Assembly: GCA_034687125.1 (NCBI GenBank)
Contig: JAQGBZ010000282.1
Location: 1 to 64,000 of the forward strand
Length of the DNA: 64,000 nt
Source: Neelides folsomi
Taxonomy: Eukaryota; Arthropoda; Collembola; Neelipleona; Neelidae
Direction: 5' to 3'
Positions 1 to 10,606 of this stretch are shown here, in pieces. The notes beneath the pieces were generated by a model, which saw only the letters and a list, made by a program, of their open reading frames with translations, made no database searches and was not told the origin of the DNA. Within the stretch, counting starts at the first letter, position 1. Each line of letters starts with the position of its first letter. The position numbers and the translations under genes are program-made.

Positions 1-72
1 TCGCTTGAACTTAGACATGCATGGCTTAATCTTTGAGACAAGCATATGACTACTGGCAGGATCAACCAGGTA
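1..72 (-). rRNA. 18S small-subunit rRNA, 5' end only (partial)
   Basis: Read on the minus strand, bases 72 to 1 begin TACCTGGTTGATCCTGCCAG and continue through the universally conserved start of eukaryotic 18S rRNA (AGTCATATGCTTGTCTCAAAG, then the ATTAAGCCATGCATGTCTAAG block). The mature 5' end is therefore at about position 72 and the rest of the gene lies left of the window. The sequence after CATGTCTAAG (TTCAAGCGA) differs from the Drosophila version. Only 72 bases are visible, so an intact gene cannot be distinguished from a truncated copy. Confidence 0.96.
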
Positions 73-950
73 GCTTTTATTTTGTTTTCTTACAGTATCC
101 AACTTTGTAAAAGTTGTACGTAAGTCAGCAAAGCAGTCCCGAAAGATGTGCTCGCTTTTGAAAAACATTCTTTCGCATGCTACAGCTTCAACAATGCATT
201 ATGCTTTTGAAGAAGCCACTAAAGCACAGCTACTCGACTTGGCTTAGAAACTTTTGCTTCAAACCAATACTTGGCCTTTTAAAGCCTTTTATGTTTCATA
301 AAATCCACAGCGCGGATATTTACAAAGGAACAACTTATACTTTACGTCTCTAAAATGCCAAAGCATAAAGAAACTTTGCTGTGATGCTCTACCACATACT
401 AACTCTCATGGCACACTTTTACTCAAAATAACAAATCCCGAATACTCAGCACCAATCAAGCGTTTGCATCAAGCCAACTTTTAAAGTAAAGCAAACTTTG
501 TTTTTGAGCGTGGAAGATAATTAAAAAATTCTACGCATGATTCTCCCATAAGAAAAGGTTACTATTGGAGCAAAATATTCTCGCACATTACAAACCATTT
601 CAGTAGGGTAGAACCAGGAAAATTCAAAACTTCATATAGAGTGAACTTGTATATATTCTACTAGACACTACTTTCAGTTTTCTTTTTCCATGTAGATACC
701 AAGCAGTTTCTCTAATAAAATACTCAATTCATACTCAAATTTTACATAAAAATTTTACTATACAAAACGTTTAAAATGTATGAAATTGTGTACAAATTTT
801 GACTAAAAACGTTTTTAAATCCAATTTTTGCATTGGTAAAACTTTTAATGATATAGTGAAAATTACGCCTATTCGGTGGATATCGAACATGGCAAAATCC
901 AACGAGGTATTATTGCATTTATGTCATCCATGTTGCCATCTTTGTATCCA
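73..950 (-). other. rDNA 5' external transcribed spacer / intergenic spacer
   Basis: This lies directly upstream of the 18S 5' end in its transcription direction, so the first part should be 5' ETS. It has no convincing coding frame; a 77-codon open frame at 799-1032 runs into the spacer repeat and is not gene-like. I could not locate an RNA polymerase I start site, which is not conserved between species. The ETS/IGS boundary is unknown. Confidence 0.6.
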
Positions 951-954
951 GTAT

Positions 955-1245
955 ACTTGGTTACTGGGATTTAGCATGGGAACTGTTGAAGTTGAACCGA
1001 ACCTGCATCTCCCCAAGATCCATCCCCTTTAGCAACCAGAAAAACTCAGGCTCCTTCTCTACCTCACGAGCTTAACCCAACCCTCACTGTAACTTGGGCT
1101 CTTAAGCAAGTCTATTTAAACACACAGTCGAGGGTCTGGGCAAATTATATCGAAAGAATACACTTTGAAACTTATGCCGTCAAAATTTGTTATTTTGTGA
1201 CAACTTTTAGTTAAAATATTAAGTGTATTTTTGTTTCATTTAAAT
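955..1245. repeat. Spacer repeat, copy A (partial)
   Basis: It aligns with copies B and C over the second half of the unit. Shared blocks include ATGGGAACTGTTG, CAACCAGAAAA, CAGGCTCCTTCTCTA, and ACAACTTTTAGTTAAA near the end. The first half of the unit is missing. It probably belongs to the rDNA intergenic spacer because of its position beside 18S. Confidence 0.75.
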
Positions 1246-1479
1246 AAAATTTTTCCTCGTTATTATAGTGCATAGTGGTAAGTATTTAAACCAATTGTAC
1301 TTATTCGAATTATTTAATTTTCAAATTTGGTACAATTCAAATTAACACAAGAATAAAGTTGTCAAGTTCTCGATATTGAAAGAGAACAAAGCGAGATTTT
1401 TGTAGCAATAAAAATATTTCAATTATATGTTAACCTTAATGTTGGAAGGTTGACAATATTTATTAATTTATTACGATAC

Positions 1480-1905
1480 AATAATGATTGGTTTTTTTGA
1501 AAATCGAGATCGGAAAATCAACTTGGGAGGTCTAATGTTCTGTAATTTGATAAAGACAATTCTCTCAATTCCATTTTTAACTGAAATATAAATAAAAGTT
1601 CTTAAAGAATGCATAAGTTCTCTAATATAAGTAACCATTTTATTCATGAAGACTGTGCTATTTATAAAATATATGAAATAAAATGTTACAATGATAATAT
1701 AATTAACCACTTTGAGTGGTCTTTAGGAAATCGAGATCAGAAAATCAATTTGGAAGGTAAATTCCATTTCTCTAATATTCCATTTTACTGAAATGAAGAT
1801 TGAAGTCCAAAAAGAATTCACAAGTTCTTGAATATTAACTAAATTACTCATGAACATTATTGTATTTATAAAATATATTGAATAAAATGTTGCATTTTTC
1901 AATAT
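1480..1905. repeat. Diverged tandem duplication of a ~220-bp unit (two copies)
   Basis: Copies at about 1485-1695 and 1720-1905 share AAATCGAGATC, AAAATCAA, ATTCCATTTTAACTGAAAT-like sequence, CACAAGTTCT/CATAAGTTCT and TATTTATAAAATATATGAATAAAATGTT. Short open frames here (1471-1710 minus, 1609-1791 plus) are incidental. The unit is not obviously related to the spacer repeat A/B/C. Confidence 0.65.
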
Positions 1906-2104
1906 TGAACCTAATTAATTAATATTTCATTTTCATTTAATATTAATTCCATTTAATATCAACAATTATTTTAAATGTATAAATTTTAATAGGGAAAGAT
2001 TTACTTGTACCGTAGTATTAATTCAGGCATTGAAACAACTATTTCGAAGTCAGCATCGTTCATCAATCATCAATAAAACATGCAAAAGCTCACAAATCGC
2101 TAAG

Positions 2105-2575
2105 CTATATTATCTCCTTGTAAACTTTAACTGAAAAGATGAGGGGTTGTGCATTTAATGCCCAGAATAGGAGCAGCAATTCCTAAAGTTTTATAGAAAT
2201 TATAACACGAGTGAACTTGGAACTTTTTGGGCCAAGTAATAACATTCCTTGTCCCTCCAAACCAGCATTTCCAATTCAGGCTCCAGATTTAGTATGGGAA
2301 CTGTTGAAGTTGAACAAAACCAGCAACTCCCATAGATCATTCCCCTTAGCAACCAGAAAATCTTTCAGGCTCCTTCTCTATCACACGAAACTAACTCAAG
2401 CTTCATTATAACTTGAGCTTTTAAACAAGTTGATTTTACCACAAATAGGAGAGGGCCTGGGTAAATCCTATCCTGAGATTACATTCGAAATCCTATGTAG
2501 TCAGTTCAAAATTTGTAATTTTAAGACAACTTTTAGTTAAATTAATACAAAATATTGAGTATATTTTATTTCATA
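2105..2575. repeat. Spacer repeat, copy B
   Basis: A full-length unit opens with CTCCTTGTAAACTTTAACTG and GAAAAGATGAGGGGTTGTGC, includes TCAGGCTCCAGATTTAGTAT and ATGGGAACTGTTG, and ends near ACAACTTTTAGTTAAA. It is nearly collinear with copy C about 855 bp further on. The open frame at 2211-2411 is only a read-through of the repeat. Confidence 0.8.
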
Positions 2576-2734
2576 TATCAAATTATTTTGCTTTATATAC
2601 AATTATTTGAATAAAAAAATCTCTTCAAACGTACTTCATTAACGTTCTATCATTTCACTTTCAAACACCTCGTTAATAAATACGTTGTAGTGATAAACAA
2701 TACATTGACTTTGAAATCTAATTTTTATAAAAAT

Positions 2735-2775
2735 GCATTTTTATGGTTAAAAATGCATTTTTATGGTTAAAAATG
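2735..2775. repeat. Short tandem repeat, ~20-bp unit
   Basis: The unit AAAAATGCATTTTTATGGTT occurs twice in a row, followed by a third partial start. It is a simple local duplication in AT-rich spacer. Confidence 0.8.
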
Positions 2776-2959
2776 TTGAATTTTAACCCTTGCAGTTCAA
2801 TTGTTCAGCAATTATTTGTATGTATATGTATTGTTATTGTTTTAAGTTAATATTTACGTTTTAATATATTAAATATAAATGTAAAGATAAAAGAATTAAA
2901 ATTTTCAATTTCCACCATAGCATTTCGTTAGAAATGAGGTAGAATTTTTAATGTGGAAC

Positions 2960-3398
2960 AGCTAACTCCTTGTAAACTTAAACTGAAAAGATGAGGGGTT
3001 GTGCATTTTATGCTCAGGATAGAACCAACCATTCCAAAGCTTCCATAGAAATTATAACTTCAGTGAACCACTTGTTGGTCCCAGTAAAAACATTCCTTGT
3101 CGCTCCAAATCAGCTTTCCAATAGTTCAGGCTCCAGATTTAGTATGGGAACTGTTGGGTTGAACAAATCCAGCAGCCCCCTAGATCATCCCCCTTAGCAA
3201 CCAAAAGAATTTTCAGCCTCCTTCTCTACCTCGCTAAACTAACTCAAGCTTCACTATAACTAGAGCTTTAAAGCCTTTAAACAAGTCCGTTTCAACACAA
3301 ATAGGAGTGAACCTCCTGTATGCTATCCTGAGATTACACTCGAAACCTTGGTAGTCAGTTCAAAATTTGTAATTTTAAGACAACTTTTTAGTTGTATT
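2960..3398. repeat. Spacer repeat, copy C
   Basis: This copy has the same order of blocks as copy B, from CTCCTTGTAAACTTAAACTG to AAGACAACTTTTTAGTTG, with scattered substitutions and small indels. It is the copy farthest from 18S and appears to mark the end of recognisable rDNA spacer. The interval from 3399 to 3912 before the first Gr gene shows nothing I can name. Confidence 0.8.
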
Positions 3399-3912
3399 AT
3401 TTTATTTTATAAACCATTACCAGCAATGGATCAATCTCCCGACGGGTTGGTACCTTCTTTCCATTAAAAACTTTAAATGGTGCATATAAAATTTCCAACT
3501 TATTATTGAATTAAATGATATTATTGTTATTATCAATCATGTTCGTGGAATGTTTTAACCCTGCAAAATAAAGATCGTTCTTATTTTAAAGTTGGAAATC
3601 CTAGATAATACGAGGAATGATGCAATCATTATGGAACCCCAATTTTATTTCCTTTCCTCCTTGAATTAAAAATCTAGTCAATTAATATTATCATAACATA
3701 TAAATCTTTACGTATTTAATATAGCTTTTACATATTTATAAATATTTTTATCCCTATATGAAAATTATGTGAAATTATATTTGTCTCCATGACTACTCGT
3801 ACTACGAGTCTAGTAGTATGTTTAGTAGGACAAATACTTATACTTAATGTTAGAAGTCTTAGAAGATACAAGTAATATTGTAAAAGTAATAATTCTGTGC
3901 AATCAACTTTAT

Positions 3913-5556
3913 TCAATCGTCCTCATCTCTAAATTGAAAAAGGACGAGAATGTAAATTGAAATTGTAGAACTGATCTGGAGAAATAAAATTTAAGCATGT
4001 TTAAATTCTTCATTATCATATAAATTAAAAATCATTTATAATTTAAATTTCTGGTGAAATTTAATCCATTTACTTTTAAATCTAGCAATCTAAATATCAT
4101 TTTTTATACTGATTATCTTACCGAGACAATATATTTCCGACTAAGCAAGAAAAACCCACCTGAAGAAATTTTAATTGGACTAGTTATAATTTTGAGAGTG
4201 AAAGATCGAATCTAAAACAAATTTTATAATTATCGGTAAAAGTCACCAATCTAATTATTAGAATTTAAAATAAAATCTTAAATCAAAAGTTGACAGTTAA
4301 CTATTTTTATAGTTGTAAAACTGTATAATACTAATATCAATAAGGACTAATCATAAATATATGAAATATTTAATTATTAATTTCAATGATTTATCTACCA
4401 GATTATTTATGCTTGTTGACAAATTATTGGTTTCAATTCGTGTAATTTGTCTAGCAATTTTCTCGCATACAAAAATCAACATGGAAGTTTCATAGCCGAG
4501 AAAGTACAATGCAAATGAACTTAAAAAAACAGGAGCAAACGAAAAATAAGTTGAGAAAAAATAATTTTGACTTGAAATTCCCGCAATCCAACTGTAAATG
4601 TAAAAAGTAATACTTGCTGTAACAACCATTGATTCCCAAATAAAAAGTGAAGTCAAAAATGTTGAAAATTTTTTAACTTCAATTTCAAGTTTGTAAAATA
4701 TAGTAAAACAATTTCTAATTTTATTTTCTATTAATGCATTGTTTACATGAAATATATTTTCAAGCTCATTAATTTCTGTAGAATTTAATGATAATAATGA
4801 AGGACAAATATATGAAGATTCACAAATAAATTTAATTTCTCTCAATATGATTTTTAGCGGGAAAAGATAAGCTTGGATAAAAAATGAAATCCAACATGAA
4901 TTGGAGGTGTGTAAAAGTAGTAAAAACCTCCACAAATATCTACCAAATCTTTCTAAATAAAAAACGAATTTATTTTTTTCTATATTATTAAAAACTAAAG
5001 ATTTGTTAATATAAAACTGAAAGATGACTCCAATAAAATGAAAAGAAAGTATCAAGAAAAGTAAAATTCCTTTTAAAATATTTCTTCTTTTGATTTTTTC
5101 AAAATGATGGCGATTTTGCTTGGAAGTGATGTCAAAATCTGGATCAATTAAAGCAATTTGGGTAAAAAGCTCGACAGTATTTTTCCAAGATACATAGAGA
5201 AATTTTGCATTAAATAAAATTCTCATTCTGAATAGATGTGAGAAAATCGTCTGGAAAACTCTCAATATTTTGACTGCTAGTTGATCTGTTTCTTTTACAA
5301 TTTCATTTAATTTAAACCAGCTTTGAAAACCGTCAAAATCCGAGAAAAAGAAATAACTTTGGGCAAGCATTGAAATAATTAAAATACGGCTATAATTCAT
5401 TTGAAAGCTGAACCAATTAAATTGAAAAGATTTTTTCCCATCTTTAATATTAACGGTAAACGAACTGTATCCAATAAATTTTAAAGCGTAAACAATCCAA
5501 CTTCCTGCATCAATCAAAACATTTTCAATCTCCACTGATAAATTTTGACTATCCAT
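3913..5556 (-). CDS. Gustatory receptor-like chemoreceptor 1 (subfamily A), 3 exons
   Basis: Predicted seven-transmembrane receptor of the insect Gr superfamily, expected in sensory-neuron membranes; ligand unknown. Exons are 5556-4399, 4211-4122 and 3975-3913 (386 + 30 + 20 = 436 aa). Donors are CTG|GTAGAT and TCTCG|GTAAGA; acceptors are TTTTAG and CTCCAG. All junctions are phase 0. Exon 1 supplies most membrane segments. Exon 2 begins IRSFTLKI and contains the SGGFFLLSR block. Exon 3 ends IYILVLFQFRDEDD, a variant of the Gr TY-hydrophobic-QF signature with I replacing T. The 401-aa open frame alone misses the signature because it reads into intron 1. Similarity to genes 3 and 4 is high (SSQNYFF, MLIFxCEKIAxQIxRI). 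Family assignment is strong; orthology is not assignable. Confidence 0.9.
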
Positions 5557-5866
5557 GTTAAATGTTTAATATGTTTAAATGTAATTATTAAAGTTTGTGA
5601 ATTGCAATTGCATGTTAATAAGTCTTTTCTTTGTGCTTAATTTTATTAATTAACTTATATTGATATTTCTCAAATTAACTAAATTAAACAATTTGCAAAT
5701 TAAGCAGATAAATAATGCAAAAAATAAAGTTTGTTTGTGACTAATTAATTATTTTATTATCAATTTAAAAATTATCTACAATTGAATCTTTCTGAAAGAC
5801 AACTAATTAATTAAACTATATAACAAATTCATTTGTCAAATGTGGTAATACTTATATAGTTCGTTA

Positions 5867-5935
5867 TTATCTTGAGGGGTCTTCATCTCGGAATTGAAAT
5901 ATCACAAGAATATAAATGGTGATTGAATGCATGAG
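5867..5935 (-). pseudogene. Duplicated terminal Gr exon (relic or alternative last exon)
   Basis: Minus-strand CTCATGCATTC... after a good acceptor (AATTCCAG) encodes LMHSITIYILVIFQFRDEDP, then SR and a stop. It is almost the same as the real last exon of Gr gene 2 at 6177-6115. The match continues into the flanks, and a decayed piece of exon-2 3' end with a mutated donor (CCTACCGATAAAATTAAC on the plus strand, about 6070-6088) lies between them. About 245 bp has therefore been tandemly duplicated. The open frame and acceptor remain usable, so an alternative C-terminus for gene 2 is possible. Confidence 0.75.
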
Positions 5936-6114
5936 CTGGAATTATATAAAATATAATTATGTCAACTTGATTACTTTATATAAATACTACTAGGTATATA
6001 GAGTACATATATAATACATGCAGACGTATAATGTTTTGATAATTAAGTAACATATTTCTTATTTCACTTCCTACCGATAAAATTAACTTATATATATATT
6101 TATTGTTATTATCT

Positions 6115-7642
6115 TCAGGCGTCCTCATCTCTGAATTGAAATATCACAAGAATATAAATTGTGATCGAACATATGAGCTGGAACATTTGAAATATAATTA
6201 ATGTCACTGCTTTTTATAAAATACTTACTAGAAAAAATAGTAATACATAATATTTAGATAATTTTTTGGTACAAGTATTCCTTATTTTGATTCTTACCGA
6301 TAAAATTAACCTTCGATTCAAAGTGAAGAATCCACTAGTGGTAATATTTAATGGATGTGTTGTTGTTTTTATCAAGAGAGCTTGGACCTGTACAACATAC
6401 CACAGATGAATTAAAATTAATTTAAAGGTGTTAAAATTAAAGCGTAATTGAGTTTTGGTAATATTTTATTGGAATATAATATTGTTGTTAATTACTATTT
6501 ACTTTGTATGCAACATTTGGAGATAAATCACTCAAATCAATTCTTATTAATTGCTTTAAAATATTTTGGCTTTCTTTTGTCAGCAAAGACGGTTCTAATC
6601 CCATAAAGTAAAGTTGCATGGAATTGACCAACACAGGACCAAAAGAGTAAACAAATGTATATTCATTTCCTCCAAATAATCCCGACAACAAATAGTAAAT
6701 GTTGAATGTAAGAATCATTGTGCAAATAACCGTTTCTATAATAATTTGCCGTGCAGCCCTTGAAGAAAATCCGTGAATTTCCTTTTCAATTTTAAGAAAC
6801 AGAATAAAGCAATTTTTTAATTTTAATTCTAATAATTTCTTATTAAAATATTCACAATTCTCTTCCGAATAAGAACCATTTACATTAAACTTCAACATAT
6901 TTATATTCTCTATTTCACTGCTTATTAATTTTAAATAAAATGTTAGAAGTTGAATGAAAAACATAACCCAGCATAAGTAAGTAGAATGTAAAAGTGTCAT
7001 CAATAATAAAGAAACCCACAAAATTCCTCCAAAAATTCCCACTAAAATTTTAATTCCATTGCTATACTCATTTTCTAAGAAGTCGAATTTGTATACAAAA
7101 GTCAATAGCAGAAACATTCCTACAATGTGAATAAAGGTAATTGAAAGGAGCAAAATACATTTAAATAAATTCCGCCTTTTAATTTTCTCAAGCAAATGGC
7201 GATTTTTAAAGTTTGGTAAGGAAAAATTAAAAGAAGGGTCAATAAGAGCAAGTTGTGTAAAGAAATCCACGCTATAGCGCCAAAAATCAAAAGATCTTTT
7301 TGATCTAAAGATTGATCTAATTTTGACCATGTGGGAAAAACCATTTTGAAAAATTCCAATTAAAATGACAACTAATTTGTCGGTTTCTTTTGTTATGTTG
7401 CTTCTTACAAGCCATTCGTCCACGTTAGAAAAATATACAATATTTTCACACAACATAGAAAGTGTTAAAATCCTATTGTAAAGAAGCTGTAAACTTCCCC
7501 AGTGAAATCTTAAAAACTTTTTTCCGTTTTTCCGATCGATTGTGAATGGACAATAGCCAAGGAATTTCATTAAATAAAGAATCAAACTCAAAGTTTCTAT
7601 CATTGAATCTTCAATGCCTTCAGAAACATTTTCATGGTCCAT
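6115..7642 (-). CDS. Gustatory receptor-like chemoreceptor 2 (subfamily B), 3 exons
   Basis: Gr-superfamily seven-transmembrane receptor. Exons are 7642-6503, 6387-6298 and 6177-6115 (380 + 30 + 20 = 430 aa), all phase 0. The exon 1 donor is TACAAA|GTAAAT. Exon 2 starts VQALLIKT and has SGFFTLNRRLILS, the expected motif before the last membrane segment. Exon 3 encodes LICSITIYILVIFQFRDEDA. The N-terminus MDHENVSEGIED and the stretch SLLTKESQNILKQLIRIDLS group it with genes 5 and 6. A second copy of its last exon lies immediately downstream at 5867-5935. The ligand cannot be inferred. Confidence 0.9.
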
Positions 7643-8184
7643 TTTGAATTCAATTTTCTAATACTTAATTTTAATGGAGTTAATCACAATCACTAATCAC
7701 GTTTTAAAAGTACAAAGTACTTCAATATTATATATCGCTATATTTATTTAGAGTACCTATAATTTGATAGTTGTTCCGAATACACAAATTAATGAAGAAA
7801 TACGTTTTATTTTTTACTTTTACTGAAAATATTCAAATTACAAATTATAATGACTCATACATGACTACATTATGCTAATTGACTAACGTTAAATTAGGAT
7901 ATATTAATGAAAACTAATGATATTAATGAAAGGAAGGTTTGTCATCATAATGCCAATTTATTCAAAAACTAATTTCATTAAAATATGTACTCAATTTAAG
8001 CAACTGCCAATAACTCGATGCCAGAAAAGTGGAAAGTGACATTTGCTTACCTAGATACAAAACTAACCTAACCTTACCTAAATGCATGTCACAAGAAATG
8101 GGTTGTCGTCTTATGATACGAGATGAGCCAATGTAAAGAATCTGAGTACAAAACAGGCACAAATTCTATATTTAATACATGTAC
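7643..8184. other. Intergenic spacer between Gr 2 and Gr 3
   Basis: AT-rich spacer holding the promoter of Gr 2 (minus strand, immediately right of 7642) and the 3' flank of Gr 3. The small minus-strand open frame at 7962-8162 has no family resemblance or splice context. No RNA gene or repeat was recognised. Confidence 0.6.
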
Positions 8185-10078
8185 TTAAGCGTCTTCGTCC
8201 CTAAATTGAAATAGGACGAGGATGTAAATTAAAATTGAAGAAATGAGCTGGAAAAATTTAAAATCTTAATTATCTTAATTATTAAGTTTTCCTCAGTTAG
8301 GGATTATGATCATTTAAATGAAATTTTGATTCGAAACTTATTGATTATACTTCATTCATGCTGCGAATACCCGTGACCGTGAGTTTGAACGAACCGCTAA
8401 AATATTATTGAAAATGCATATGTGGGGCCCGGGAAACGCTTGTGCAAGTTACCATGTAAGCCCCACATGAGCATTTTCAATAATATTTTAGCGGTTCATT
8501 CAAACTCACGGGTATTCTCAGAATGAAGTATAACTAACAATAAGTTCAAAGTTTTCGCAAAAAATTTATTAAAATATAATACAAATCCTTTTGTATTTCT
8601 TGTGCAAATTTTTTTGCGGGAACTTTGAAATCACATTCAGCCGATAAAATTTTGAAATCGAGTTTTTTTAATAAACCTATTTTAACCAATTATTAAATTT
8701 AGATGATTACTATTTATGTATTAACAATCTCACCGACATATTTAATCTTCGACTAACAAAGTAAAACCCACTAGGAGAAATCTTAATTGGATTTGACGAA
8801 ATTTTAATAATGAAAGATCGAATCTGAAACATTTTTAAATTAGAATCTTAGTACCTACTTATTTTTTACATTTTCATATTTTTGCTATATCTATAGTTTA
8901 GGTATTAATTAAACATTTTTGTAAACCTGATTAATAATCGAAGTGGACAAATTGGTTGTATCAATTCGTGAAATTTGTTTAGCAATTTTTTCACATTCAA
9001 AAATCAACATTGAAGCCTCGTAGCCGACAAAGCACATTACAAAAGAGGTTAAGAAAATTGGCGCAATTGAAAAATATGTTATATAAAAATAATTTTGACT
9101 TGAAGTTCCAGCAAGCCAACTATAAATGTAAAATGTCAGACTTGCCGTGACAATCACCGTTTCGAATATTAGAGGCCAAGTCAAAAATTGAGAAAATTTT
9201 TTAACTTCAGTTTCAAGTTTAGAATAAATATTAAAACAATTTTTAAGTTTTTTTTCGATCAATTCTTTCTTTACCGAAAACTGCTTTATATGTTCATTAA
9301 TATCATAAGAATTTAATAATGCATAATTTGATGAACATTCTGAAATTAATTCAATTTCTTGCATAATGATTTTAAGAGGAAAATAATAAAAAAGGATAAA
9401 AAAGGAAATCCAACATGAATTTGAAATGTGTAAAAGGATTAATAGACGCCAGATATATCTGCCAAATAAATCTAAATAAAAAAGAAATCCAAATTCATCT
9501 TCAAAATTATCAAAAATCGAAGATTTTGAAATGTAAAATTGAATGACAACTCCGGCAAAGTGAAATGAAAGTGCGGAAATAATTAAAATGCCCTTTAAAA
9601 TATTTCGCCTTTTGATATTTTCAATAAGATGATGATTTCTCCTAGACGTTATGTCAAAAACTGGATCAATAAATGCCATTTGTGTAAAAAGCTCAACATT
9701 TTCTCTCCAAAATATAAAATAGAATTGGGCATTGAATAAAACTCTTAGTCTGAATAAATGAGAGAAAGTCGTCTGGAATGTTCTTAATGATACAACCGCA
9801 ATTTGATCTGTGTTTTTTATTATTTCGTTATATTTCAACCAGTTTTTTATACGGTCAGCTTTCGCTATAAAGAAAACACTTTGGCCGATCATCGAACCAA
9901 TTAAAATTCGATTGTAATTCATTTGAACGCTATACCAACTAAATTGAAAAGACTTACTCCCATCTTTAACATTTACTGTAAAAGAAATATAGCCAATAAA
10001 CTTTAAGACATAAACAATCCAACTGCTTGAGTTTATCAAAACATTTTCAACCTCTAAAGATAATTTATCAAGATCCAT
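8185..10078 (-). CDS. Gustatory receptor-like chemoreceptor 3 (subfamily A), 3 exons
   Basis: Exons are 10078-8927, 8823-8734 and 8247-8185 (384 + 30 + 20 = 434 aa), all phase 0. Exon 1 starts MDLDKLSLEVENVLI, matching genes 1 and 4, and ends at ATTAATCAG|GTTTAC. Exon 2 is IRSFIIKISSNPIKIS followed by PSGFYFVSRRLNMS, a textbook Gr pre-TM7 block. Exon 3 is LISSILIYILVLFQFRDEDA. Intron 2 (8248-8733) is enlarged by a long foldback element at 8336-8546. Expected role: ligand-gated or modulatory chemoreceptor in sensory neurons; this is family knowledge, not visible in the sequence. Confidence 0.91.
8336..8546. mobile_element. Foldback MITE-like element in intron 2 of Gr 3
   Basis: About 211 bp, made almost entirely of two inverted arms of roughly 88 bp around a GC-richer loop (CCCGGGAAACGCTTGTGCAA). 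The arms begin AACTTATTG and include AATACCCGTGAGTTTGAA and ACCGCTAAAATATTATTG. It has no coding capacity. The arms differ by only a few mismatches and small indels. Target-site duplications could not be fixed because the flanks are AT-rich. Confidence 0.85.
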
Positions 10079-10606
10079 TTTTGAAATAATAATGACAAAA
10101 ATATTTCATATATTTATTAGGTAATTTATCTTAATGACACATTTTTTCAAATTAGGTTATAATACTCATTACTAATTGGAAATTTATTCTAAATGAATAA
10201 ATAATTTTATTAGCATAAAAGTTAATTAGGCAATTATTCTTGGTATAATTGGCAGAATCAATTTAAGAAAATATCACCAATCTTTACCAATAAAAATAAT
10301 CCACTATTGATATTTTATAATCTTTATAAATATTTTTTTGTCACATATAGCTTATGTAATGTAAATTTTACATTACTTTAATTACTTACAATTTTTATTG
10401 TATATGAATGAAAGATCTGCTTTTTTATATTTACTTATTTATTACGAAAACGGCTTGAATGGTTAAAGGATGTTTAACATTTATTTATTCATTCCAGGGT
10501 AAGTATCCTATCATTTAGGGGTATTGGCTAATTAATTTGTATAACATTGTGATTATAGGTAAATACATATAAGAAGAATATATTCCATATGAAATCATCT
10601 TTAATT
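10079..10606. other. Intergenic spacer between Gr 3 and Gr 4
   Basis: AT-rich sequence with the presumed promoter of Gr 3 just right of 10078. No convincing coding frame, RNA gene or repeat was seen. Confidence 0.55.

Noticed and set aside
799-1032. 77-codon plus-strand frame near the rDNA
   Set aside because: It crosses into a spacer repeat whose other copies do not keep the same frame.
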